15,671 nucleotides of DNA from positions 1 to 15,671 of the forward strand of contig CAZKDJ010000087.1 of NCBI GenBank assembly GCA_964551295.1, written 5' to 3'. The position numbers and the translations under genes were made by a program. How positions within the stretch are numbered: the stretch's first letter is position 1; every line of letters starts with the position of its first letter. Below, piece by piece: positions 1 through 5,934 of this stretch. This stretch comes from JAFGED01 sp964551295 (GTDB lineage Bacteria > Chloroflexota > Anaerolineae > B4-G1). The notes beneath the pieces were generated by a model that was given only the letters and a program-made list of their open reading frames with translations, searched no databases and had not been told where the DNA came from.

Positions 1-1173
1 CACCTTGTCGGCCACGCCGTCCGGGCCGCTCCAGTCAAAGCCCACGCGGGCCGCGCGGCGGCTGTAGGTATCCGCCTGCTGCAACGCGGGCAGCGCCGCC
101 GGGACGCCATCGAATACCGACCGCTCCCCCCCCTTCTCCTCGCGCTTGAGCTCCTCCCACCGCCGCAGCACCTCGCCCGTCCCACTGACCTCCCGCCCGC
201 CCCACACGTGGGGATGGCGGTGCTTGAGCTTACCGTCGATGCCGCTGATGACGGCGGGCATCTTGAACTCGCCCTCCTCGGTGGCAATCTGGGTGTGGAT
301 CAGGACCTGCAACAGCAGATCACCCAGCTCCTCCTGCAACGCGCGCACGTCACCCGCGTCAATGGCTGCCGCCACCTCGTACGCCTCCTCCAGTAGCGTC
401 CCGCGCAGGCTCTCGTGGGTCTGCTCGCGATCCCAGGGGCAGCCGTCGGGCGCGCGCAGGTGAGCCATCGTACCCTGCAACCCCTCAAAGCCGGTCACGC
501 CGGGCAAGGGCGGCACGTACAGCGTGGTCAGGTGTTCGACGCCCTGGCGGTCGAGTTCGTACAATGGCAGGCGCACGATCCGCTGATCGGAAGTACCGGC
601 GGCGTGCACCAACGCTACCTCGTGATCATCGGGATACTGGTTCATCAACGTCAGTTTGACGTCGGCAGCCAGCGCCCGGCTGTAGAGCTGGGCCAGCAAC
701 GCGGGAAGATCGGGATTGAGCGGCGGATGGTAGAGTGACGCCACCGCCACCGCGTCATAAATCTGCAAGCCCGGCAGCGCGTCGATCCACAGCGCCGTAA
801 GCGTGGGCTCGACAAAGCTTAATCCCTCCACGATACGCACGGTCAAGCCTGCATCCTCAGCCTGTGAGAGCAGACGAGTCACTGTCGCCTCTCCCACCAG
901 CGGATGGCCCGGCACGGCATAGACCACGCCCTCGGGCCGCCGCCCTAGGCGCAGCACCTCGGCGACGATGGCCTCATAGACCTGCGAAAAGTCCTCCGCC
1001 TCCTCATAAAGCGCATCAAAGGTGTGCACTGTCAAGCAAGATGGCAACCCAGCGACGGTAGGATGGCGCTCCGTGCGCAGCCACACCTCGCTCGCCGCCT
1101 CCAGCACCCCCCACGCCTCCCGCGTCAGATGGCGGGGATCTCCCGGTCCAAGGCCAACGATGGTGATTGACAT
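1..1173 (-). CDS. mazG: SAM-dependent tetrapyrrole-methylase-like / MazG NTP pyrophosphohydrolase fusion (YabN-like), C-terminus off window
   Basis: The frame is open from an ATG at 1173 to the window edge and gives 391 residues with no stop. An AGGAGGA ribosome-binding site sits at 1177-1183. Residues 1-225 resemble the tetrapyrrole (corrin/porphyrin) methylase fold: GLGPGDP at 7-13 and YAVPGHPLVGE at 85-95 are the usual SAM-pocket loops. Residues 228-391 are a MazG domain: CPWDREQTH at 245-253, then the Mg-binding EExxE (262-266) and EELGD (281-285). MazG enzymes hydrolyse NTPs to NMP and PPi and act as house-cleaning nucleotide pools enzymes; the role of the methylase half in these fusions is poorly known. 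The arrangement matches Bacillus YabN. The gene diverges from the plus-strand HTH/LAGLIDADG gene across an 81-bp gap holding overlapping promoters. The missing C-terminus is due to the window edge, not a visible lesion. Family confidence is high; the substrate is unknown. Confidence 0.93.
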   Translation of the reverse strand, partial: MSITIVGLGPGDPRHLTREAWGVLEAASEVWLRTERHPTVAGLPSCLTVHTFDALYEEAEDFSQVYEAIVAEVLRLGRRPEGVVYAVPGHPLVGEATVTRLLSQAEDAGLTVRIVEGLSFVEPTLTALWIDALPGLQIYDAVAVASLYHPPLNPDLPALLAQLYSRALAADVKLTLMNQYPDDHEVALVHAAGTSDQRIVRLPLYELDRQGVEHLTTLYVPPLPGVTGFEGLQGTMAHLRAPDGCPWDREQTHESLRGTLLEEAYEVAAAIDAGDVRALQEELGDLLLQVLIHTQIATEEGEFKMPAVISGIDGKLKHRHPHVWGGREVSGTGEVLRRWEELKREEKGGERSVFDGVPAALPALQQADTYSRRAARVGFDWSGPDGVADKV

Positions 1174-1185
1174 CGGTCCTCCTTT

Positions 1186-1214
1186 TTGGCAGAACAAGCG
1201 TTCTACGCTATAAT
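1186..1214 (+). promoter_or_regulatory. sigma70-type promoter of the HTH/LAGLIDADG gene
   Basis: TTGGCA (1186-1191) and a perfect TATAAT (1209-1214) are separated by exactly 17 bp, predicting a start of transcription near 1221 and a leader of about 34 nt before the ATG at 1255. A TTG at 1186 could extend the reading frame upstream, but it is the -35 box itself, so I reject it as a start codon. Confidence 0.8.
1191..1204. promoter_or_regulatory. Candidate LexA (SOS) operator, GAAC-N4-GTTC palindrome
   Basis: AGAAC-AAGC-GTTCT is a 5-bp inverted repeat with a 4-bp spacer. Its core fits the Bacillus/actinobacterial LexA box GAACRNRYGTTC at every position, including the spacer AAGC as R-N-R-Y. 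It lies between the -35 and -10 boxes of the plus-strand promoter and over the predicted start of the minus-strand transcript, a classic repressor position. Binding by LexA is inferred; whether this organism's LexA uses this motif cannot be seen here. Confidence 0.55.
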
Positions 1215-1238
1215 ACCCTGCGCGGCATCATACCACAA
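1210..1238 (-). promoter_or_regulatory. Putative divergent promoter of the YabN-like gene
   Basis: On the minus strand TTGTGG (1233-1238) and TATTAT (1210-1215) are 17 bp apart, predicting transcription starting near 1203 with a leader of about 30 nt. The -10 overlaps the plus-strand TATAAT almost completely, so the two promoters would compete for polymerase. The -35 is only a partial match, so this call is weaker than the plus-strand one. Confidence 0.5.
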
Positions 1239-1244
1239 AGGAGG
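1237..1244 (+). promoter_or_regulatory. Ribosome-binding site deciding the ATG at 1255
   Basis: AAAGGAGG lies 10 nt upstream of the ATG at 1255. It supports this start over the in-frame TTG at 1186, which belongs to the promoter. Confidence 0.75.
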
Positions 1245-1254
1245 GTATCGAGCA

Positions 1255-2232
1255 ATGCCCGCTCGCCAAAAGCACATCCCCAAAGAAACCCTGGAGCACC
1301 TTTACCTGGAACAAGGCCTGATCCCCCGGGCCATCGGCCGGAAACTCGGCTGTGGCGAGACTGCGGTGCGCAGACGACTCAAAGAATACGACATCCCGAT
1401 GCGCTCGCGCTCCCAGGCGATTCGCTTGGGCAAGAGGATTGTGATCGAACGCAAGACGCTGGTCGAACTCTACTGGGGCCAGAGCCTCTCCATCCCCCAG
1501 ATGGCCGCCCGCTTGGGCTGCAGCGAGGACACCGTCCGCAGCCGCATGCAGGAATACGACATCCCCCGTCGCACGCCATCGGAAAACGCACAATTGAGCC
1601 GTGAAATCGACTTGCCCAAGAAGCTGGCTCGGGAGTGGTACGAACGTCAGCAACTCTCTATAGCGGCTATCGCTGAACGGCTCGGTTGTAGCGAGACCGC
1701 GGTACGCAACAAGCTGATTCAATACGGCATCGAGCGTCGAACGCCATGGGCGCACAACGCCGTCGATCTGGGTCAGGACGAGCTACGACGGCTGTACGAG
1801 GAAGAGGAGTTAACCGTGGAGGCCATCGCCGAGGCGCACGGGTGCAGCCCGGCGACGGTGAGCCGCAAGATGAGCAGGTACGACATCAAATCCCGCCCGC
1901 CCTGGCGCGAACGCTACCCGCGCCACGACTTTAGCGGCGACCCGCTGGAGAAAGCCTACCTCGTCGGCTTCCGCCTGGGCGATCTTACCGTGCGCCGCGC
2001 AGAGCTGTCCATCGAGGTGATCATGACGACCACTCGCCAAGAACAAGTCAAACTGATGCGCGAGCTGTTCAGCCGCTACGGTCATGTTTACGAACATAGA
2101 ACGCCAGATGGACGAGTTTTTATGCAAGTCCGATTGAACAGAACATTCGAATTTCTCCTGCCCAAAAAGGATTGCGTCCCAGATTGGGTACTGGCCGACG
2201 ATGAATGGTTCTTCGCAATAGCGCAAAACTAA
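1255..2232 (+). pseudogene. Four-HTH LAGLIDADG homing-endonuclease-like protein, 5' part cut by an inserted element
   Basis: The open frame is 325 residues, of which the last five are read from the inserted element, ending at a TAA inside its left inverted repeat. Four tandem helix-turn-helix repeats of about 45 aa lie near residues 11-54, 67-113, 122-168 and 174-219. Each carries a core like IAERLGCSETAVRNKLIQYGI followed by a basic tail. A LAGLIDADG domain then begins: LVGFRLGD at 236-243 is the first motif, with Asp243 in the position of the catalytic acid. The DNA-recognition segment follows to DDEWFF at 315-320. LAGLIDADG proteins cut DNA as homing endonucleases or, as in WhiA, act as DNA-binding regulators. 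The second motif is found intact beyond the insertion, at 2467 onward. The N-terminal repeats may still be made as a DNA-binding fragment. The family is clear; whether this was an active nuclease is not. Confidence 0.85.
2207..2214. repeat. Left target-site duplication (GGTTCTTC)
   Basis: GGTTCTTC directly abuts the left end of the 244-bp element and is repeated exactly at 2459-2466 against its right end. An 8-bp duplication is the expected scar of a DDE-transposase insertion. Confidence 0.88.
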
Positions 2233-2458
2233 CCCTGTTGCTCTTGAATTTGGAGGGTCGGCTAACCATCGGAGAAGCTTGTGCTCAAGCCGCCCGGCGA
2301 ATGAATTCGCGGGCTACCCCTAGCCAAAGTCGGCCTCCGCCGACTGGCGGAACCGCCGCAGGGCGGTTGGGGCCCACATAGCACGCGGTTTCAACCGCCG
2401 TGCGGCGGTGGGCATCGGCGTTCTCAAACGCTCGACAGGGTGACTTTTGCGGTATTGC
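2215..2458. mobile_element. 244-bp non-autonomous inverted-repeat element (MITE-like)
   Basis: The left end (2215-2240) and the reverse complement of the right end (2433-2458) match at 22 of 26 positions: both begin GCAATA, share CGCAAAA at positions 8-14 and ACCCTGT at 18-24. The element is flanked by the exact 8-bp repeat GGTTCTTC. It has no credible gene, so it would need a transposase supplied elsewhere. Its inside is packed with hairpins, at 2293-2313, 2312-2325, 2328-2345, 2351-2368 and 2394-2409. Several IS families make 8-bp duplications (for example IS256, ISL3, IS66, IS1595); the ends alone do not let me choose. A stop codon in the left repeat ends the host frame and a GTG in the right repeat (2440) can reopen it. 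Confidence 0.85.
2293..2409. repeat. Cluster of GC-rich hairpins inside the element
   Basis: Perfect stems are GCGAAT/ATTCGC (2297-2310, 2-nt loop, extended by CCC/GGG past a bulge), AGTCGGC/GCCGACT (2328-2345), AACCGCC/GGCGGTT (2351-2368) and ACCGCC/GGCGGT (2394-2409). GCGGTT/AACCGC at 2385-2398 is an alternative pairing to the last one. From memory, similar runs with GAATTCGCGGGCTA followed by short stems recur in Chloroflexota and cyanobacterial genomes; that link was not tested. Confidence 0.7.
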
Positions 2459-2466
2459 GGTTCTTC
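2459..2466. repeat. Right target-site duplication (GGTTCTTC)
   Basis: This is the exact copy of 2207-2214 at the right end of the element. Joining 2214 directly to 2467 restores the interrupted frame as DDEWFF-AFLAGYIDADG. Confidence 0.88.
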
Positions 2467-2510
2467 GCTTTCCTCGCCGGCTACATAGATGCCGATGGCT
2501 CAATCAGGAT

Positions 2511-2551
2511 TGTGTTTACCTTGACAATGGCACATTGTCAAGGTAAACACA
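2511..2551. repeat. Perfect 19-bp inverted repeat with 3-nt loop inside coding sequence
   Basis: The arms at 2511-2529 and 2533-2551 are exact reverse complements (TGTGTTTACCTTGACAATG on the left) around GCA. It encodes the stretch from VFT to KHS right after the second LAGLIDADG motif. There is no T-tract on either strand, so it is not an ordinary intrinsic terminator. Confidence 0.9.
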
Positions 2552-2824
2552 GCGCGCGCTTGGATATTCAAAGCTACGATTCAGGATTTCAAAAGGATAC
2601 CTGGAAACACCTGACAGCCCAAGGGTTCTCACTTTCGGAACCCACCATCGTAGTTCCAGCAGGCTATGTCAACGCGGCAGGTATCATCCGCAATGAAAAC
2701 ACCTGGGGGCTCAACATACACCGCCGCCGTGAGGTAGCCAGACTGCTACAGCACTTGATTCCTCATCTTAAACACGAAAAACACCTTCGAGATGCATTAG
2801 CCGCCTATGCTATGGTGCGGTAAC

Positions 2825-2852
2825 AAAAAGCGAGGTTAGCAACAACCTCGCT
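2825..2852 (-). terminator. Rho-independent terminator closing the ribosomal operon
   Basis: On the minus strand AGCGAGGTT - 6-nt loop - AACCTCGCT is a perfect 9-bp stem followed directly by a T-run. It lies 35 nt after the rpsI stop. The plus strand has no T-tract after the stem (GCTTGC follows), so it mainly serves the minus-strand operon and also shields it from the plus-strand gene. Confidence 0.92.
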
Positions 2853-2887
2853 GCTTGCAACATAAATTGCGGAATTAAGTAGCCATC

Positions 2888-3277
2888 TCAGCGTTTCGTG
2901 TATTGGGGGGCCTTTCTCGCGCGTTTAAGCCCGGGCTTTTTGCGTTCCTTAGCCCGCGCGTCGCGGGTCAGGTAGCCGCCCTTGCGCAGGATGGGCCGCA
3001 GATCGGGGTCCGCCTTCAGCAACGCCCGTGCGATGCCCAGCCGGACCGCCCCGGCCTGCCCGCTGATCCCGCCACCTTTCACCTTGACGCTGATGTTAAA
3101 ACGATGTTCCGTCCCCGTCGCCTGGAGCGGCCCCTTGAGGGTCAGCACGTCCACGCCCCGGGGAAAGTACTGCTCCATCGGCTTGTCGTTGACGACGACA
3201 GAACCATCGCCCTGGGGAAAAAGCCGCACGCGAGCGGTAGCGGTTTTGCGCCGTCCAACTGCTTCATAATACTCCAT
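2888..3277 (-). CDS. rpsI: 30S ribosomal protein S9 (uS9)
   Basis: A 129-aa protein of normal length with the S9 signatures: VGRRKTATARVRL near residue 7, GGGISGQAGAVRLGIARAL at 68-86 and the basic tail ending KAPQYTKR. In the ribosome that tail reaches the P-site tRNA anticodon stem. The ATG at 3277 has AGGAGA 8 nt upstream. It follows rplM by 19 nt, the usual L13-S9 pair, and is the last gene before the terminator at 2825-2852. Confidence 0.98.
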   Translation of the reverse strand: MEYYEAVGRRKTATARVRLFPQGDGSVVVNDKPMEQYFPRGVDVLTLKGPLQATGTEHRFNISVKVKGGGISGQAGAVRLGIARALLKADPDLRPILRKGGYLTRDARAKERKKPGLKRARKAPQYTKR

Positions 3278-3296
3278 CTGCCATCTCTCCTGTGCG

Positions 3297-3731
3297 TTAT
3301 ACTAGCTCCAACGGCTTGGGCTGCTGCGCTGCGTGGGGATGCTCCGGGCCAGCGTAGACCTTCAAGTGCCGGAACATTTGTCGCCCCAAGCGATTCTTGG
3401 GCAGCATACCCCGTACCGCGTGCTCGACAACCTGTGTAGGGTGCTTTTTCAGCAGGTTGCGCAGCGTGATCTTTTTAATCCCACCTGGATATCCCGAGTG
3501 TCGATAGTAGATTTTCTCATCCAGTTTGCGCCCGGTCACGTGGATCTTGTCAGCATTGACGACGATCACGCAATCGCCGGTGTCCACCGCGGGCGAATAG
3601 ATGGGCTTGTGCTTGCCCCGCAAAACGTGCGCCACTTGAGCCGCCAGGCGGCCCAACGTCTGCCCGCGAGCGTCCACCACATACCAATCCCGCTGGACGT
3701 CCTCTTCCCTTATCACATAGGTCTTTACCAC
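3297..3731 (-). CDS. rplM: 50S ribosomal protein L13 (uL13)
   Basis: With a GTG start at 3731 the protein is 144 aa and begins MVKTYVIREED, matching the usual L13 start; AGGAGA lies a few nt upstream. The frame extends up to a TTG at 3749, but that would place the ribosome-binding site inside the coding region. WYVVDARGQTLGRLAAQVAH and VRGMLPKNRLGRQMFRHLKVY are the family's conserved blocks. L13 is an early-assembly protein binding 23S rRNA. It lies 33 nt after truA and pairs with rpsI. Confidence 0.96.
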   Translation of the reverse strand: MVKTYVIREEDVQRDWYVVDARGQTLGRLAAQVAHVLRGKHKPIYSPAVDTGDCVIVVNADKIHVTGRKLDEKIYYRHSGYPGGIKKITLRNLLKKHPTQVVEHAVRGMLPKNRLGRQMFRHLKVYAGPEHPHAAQQPKPLELV

Positions 3732-3764
3732 AGTCTCTCTCCTAAACAAAATCGCCTTGCAATG

Positions 3765-4496
3765 TCAGTACTTGACCTCCACCAGGCACAGGCCATGTGG
3801 AGGGACCGTCGGCCCGGCCCGATCTCGATCGCGCGAGGCCAGCACCGCCGAAAACTCCTCAACCGCCATCCCGCCCCGTCCTACCTGGAGCAAGGTGCCG
3901 ACGATGCTGCGCACCATCCGATAGAGAAAGGCGTTTGCTTCGATAACAAAGTGCAACTGCGGGGCATCTCTGCCCCACTCTGCCGCCAACACGCGCCGCA
4001 CCGTGGTACCGTCCGGCTTGGGCGCCCGCCCGAAAGCAGCAAAGTCGTACGTGCCCACGAGCAACCTTGCTGCCCGCTGCATCGCCGCCACGTCCAGTGA
4101 CGCAGCTACGTGTAGGCTATACCGCCGGGTCAACGGATCGCGCACCGGCGCGTTATGTACCGTGTACCGGTACCGCCTGCTGCGGGCGTCGTAGCGCGGA
4201 TGAAAGTCCGGCGCCGCTTCCTCGATCTGTAAAAAAACAATGTCGGCGGGCAAAACCGCGTTCAGCGCCCGCCACAGATCATCCAACCCATGCCGCCAAG
4301 CGGTATCGAATGCGACGACCTGCCCAACGGCATGTACACCGGCATCAGTACGACCCGCTGCCAGAACGGTGACAGTCTCCTGGGTTATCCGAGCCAGTGC
4401 CGCTTCCAGAGCCTCCTGCACCGTCAGCGCATTGGTCTGGCGCTGAAACCCGCTGTACTCCGTTCCATCGTAGGCGACGACTCCCCGTACCCGCAT
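3765..4496 (-). CDS. truA: tRNA pseudouridine(38-40) synthase TruA
   Basis: 243 aa from the ATG at 4496. The enzyme turns uridines 38-40 of the tRNA anticodon arm into pseudouridine. The start gives MRVRGVVAYDGTEYSGFQRQ, the typical N-terminus. GRTDAGVHA at 48-56 carries the catalytic Asp51. FHPRYDARSRRYRY and FLYRMVRSIVGTLLQVG are further TruA blocks. The frame stays open upstream into rplQ, but that segment is antiparallel-frame shadow with no family match. It lies 16 nt after rplQ, an arrangement common in bacteria, and 33 nt before rplM. Confidence 0.96.
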   Translation of the reverse strand: MRVRGVVAYDGTEYSGFQRQTNALTVQEALEAALARITQETVTVLAAGRTDAGVHAVGQVVAFDTAWRHGLDDLWRALNAVLPADIVFLQIEEAAPDFHPRYDARSRRYRYTVHNAPVRDPLTRRYSLHVAASLDVAAMQRAARLLVGTYDFAAFGRAPKPDGTTVRRVLAAEWGRDAPQLHFVIEANAFLYRMVRSIVGTLLQVGRGGMAVEEFSAVLASRDRDRAGPTVPPHGLCLVEVKY

Positions 4497-4512
4497 CGGC
4501 GCGCCGGCTCGG

Positions 4513-4929
4513 CTACTCTTCCCCGACCAACTCCAACAGGGCCATCGGCGCGGCATCGCCCTTGCGCGGTCCCAACTTGTAAAGTCGAGTGTAGCCACCC
4601 GGTCGATCCATGTAGCGCGGCGCGATCTCGTCAAAGAGCTTTTGTACGACGTCCACGCGCGTGCCCTCGGCATCTGCCACCCAGCGGACCATACGGCTGG
4701 CAGCCAACCGGCGAGCGTGCATGCCCTGTGCTGGGTTCTCTTCTTCCGACGCCAGGCCGCGCTTGGCTAGCGTGATCAATTTCTCCGCCTGCCCGCGAAT
4801 CGCCCTGGCCTTTGCCTCAGTCGTCTCAATAGATTCATGCTGGAACAGCGCCGAAACCAAGTTGCGACGCAGAGCCGTACGGTGACCGCAAGAGCGGTTC
4901 AATTTCTTACCAGCGACACGGTGTCGCAT
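4513..4929 (-). CDS. rplQ: 50S ribosomal protein L17 (bL17)
   Basis: 138 aa. The N-terminus MRHRVAGKKLNR and the block RRNLVSALFQHESIETTEAKA are diagnostic for L17, as is GGYTRLYKLGPRKGDAAPMALLEL near the end. L17 sits close to the peptide exit tunnel on 23S rRNA. The start abuts the rpoA stop with no gap, so the two are likely translationally coupled, the usual end of the alpha operon. Confidence 0.98.
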   Translation of the reverse strand: MRHRVAGKKLNRSCGHRTALRRNLVSALFQHESIETTEAKARAIRGQAEKLITLAKRGLASEEENPAQGMHARRLAASRMVRWVADAEGTRVDVVQKLFDEIAPRYMDRPGGYTRLYKLGPRKGDAAPMALLELVGEE

Positions 4930-5877
4930 CTATTCACCTCCACCCTCGATCTCATCCATAAAGCCGTGCTCCTGGAGACGATCCTTCAACTCGGTCAGTG
5001 ATTTCTGACCAAAGTTACGAATAGTCAACAACGTATCATCACCCAGCGCCAACATCTCCAGCACTTCGCCCACACTTGTGATCCCAGTGCGTCGAAGGGC
5101 GTTGAACACGCGCACACTCAAATCAAGTTGCTCGATAGGCCGCTCGTAAATCTCCCGCGGCAGACCCTCTTCTTCCTCCTCTGGCTCCTCTTCTTCCAGA
5201 GAAAGCCCAGCGACCAAGCGCAGGTGAGCCACCAAGGTGCGTGCGGCATCCTTGAGCGCATCCAAGGGAGCCTGTCGCCCATCAGCCCAGATCTCGATCG
5301 TCAGGCTGTCATAGTTGGTCATCTGCCCCACTCGCGCCCGCTCGACGTCGAAGGCCACACGACGGACAGGGCTAAATATCGCGTCTACCGGCAGCTCACC
5401 GATGGGCATACGCCCCCGCTCGTCGGCTCGCATGTAGCCACGGCCCTGTTCGACCGTGAATTCGATATCGACGCTGGCCTTGGCATCGTCTGCGGTAAAG
5501 AGATAGAGATCCGGATTGAGAATCTCGATCTCTGGCGAAATCTGAATATCACCAGCGGTTACAGTGCCCGCCCCCCGCACCGGCAGGGACATACGCATCG
5601 GCTCTTCGCTTTCTATTTTTAGGCGCAACTGCTTGACTTGAAGAATGAACTGCATCACGTCCTCCCGGACGCCCGGGATAGCCGTGTACTCGTGCGCAAT
5701 ATCGATGATCCGAACCGACGTCACCGCTGCGCCGAGCAACGAAGAAAGCAACACCCTGCGTAACGCATTGCCCAACGTGACCCCAAAGCCGCTCTCCAGC
5801 GGGCCGATGATAAACCGGCCATAGGTTTGGGAAACCGCGTCTGTTTCAACTTTTGGCAAGACTGGTATAGATGACAA
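4930..5877 (-). CDS. rpoA: DNA-directed RNA polymerase subunit alpha
   Basis: I place the start at TTG 5877 because AGGAGG lies 6 nt upstream and the product then begins MSSIPVLPKVETDAVSQTYG, as in other alphas; a further upstream start at 5928 would translate the ribosome-binding site. The length is 315 aa, normal for the family. The N-terminal dimerisation domain carries GVTLGNALRRVLLSSL at 32-47. The C-terminal domain (about 246-304) has FNALRRTGITSVGEVLEML and NFGQKSLTELKDRL, the DNA and activator-contact helices. The linker before it is strikingly acidic (LEEEEPEEEEEG). It lies 57 nt after rpsD and directly before rplQ. Confidence 0.96.
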   Translation of the reverse strand: MSSIPVLPKVETDAVSQTYGRFIIGPLESGFGVTLGNALRRVLLSSLLGAAVTSVRIIDIAHEYTAIPGVREDVMQFILQVKQLRLKIESEEPMRMSLPVRGAGTVTAGDIQISPEIEILNPDLYLFTADDAKASVDIEFTVEQGRGYMRADERGRMPIGELPVDAIFSPVRRVAFDVERARVGQMTNYDSLTIEIWADGRQAPLDALKDAARTLVAHLRLVAGLSLEEEEPEEEEEGLPREIYERPIEQLDLSVRVFNALRRTGITSVGEVLEMLALGDDTLLTIRNFGQKSLTELKDRLQEHGFMDEIEGGGE

Positions 5878-5934
5878 CCGTCGCCTCCTGTTCCTCAGCC
5901 ACCCTCTGATCGACAGAGAATACGCCAAGTCCTA

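Larger units (their letters stand above)
2440..2823 (+). pseudogene. 3' part of the interrupted LAGLIDADG gene (second motif half)
   Basis: The genuine gene sequence runs from 2467 to the TAA at 2821-2823, 118 residues. It opens with FLAGYIDADG, a near-consensus LAGLIDADG motif with its catalytic Asp kept, followed by the second half-domain (ARLDIQSYD and WGLNIHRRREVARLL segments). Upstream to 2440 the frame is element sequence, where a GTG could act as a chance start without a convincing ribosome-binding site. Joined to the 5' part with the element and one duplicate removed (252 bp, a multiple of three), it gives one 438-aa protein. The frame has no other stops, so the insertion looks recent or the fragment is still under some constraint. 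It converges on the ribosomal operon and ends 5 nt before the terminator stem. Confidence 0.83.

Noticed and set aside
1186..1254. 23-codon N-terminal extension of the HTH/LAGLIDADG gene from a TTG
   Set aside because: The TTG is the -35 box of a 17-bp-spaced promoter whose start lies downstream, and a good ribosome-binding site precedes the ATG at 1255.
2293..2409. CRISPR array from repeated CCGCC/GGCGG units
   Set aside because: The units are short, unequal inverted stems without direct repeats or regular spacers.
2215..2458. Intron or intein interrupting the LAGLIDADG gene
   Set aside because: Exact target duplication and terminal inverted repeats indicate a DNA transposition; there is no group I/II core or intein splice motif.
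3333..4100. 255-codon plus-strand open frame over rplM and truA
   Set aside because: Antisense to two well-supported genes; no ribosome-binding site or motif.
4497..4673. N-terminal extension of truA into rplQ
   Set aside because: Residues upstream of 4496 are the off-frame of rplQ and the ATG at 4496 gives the standard TruA start.
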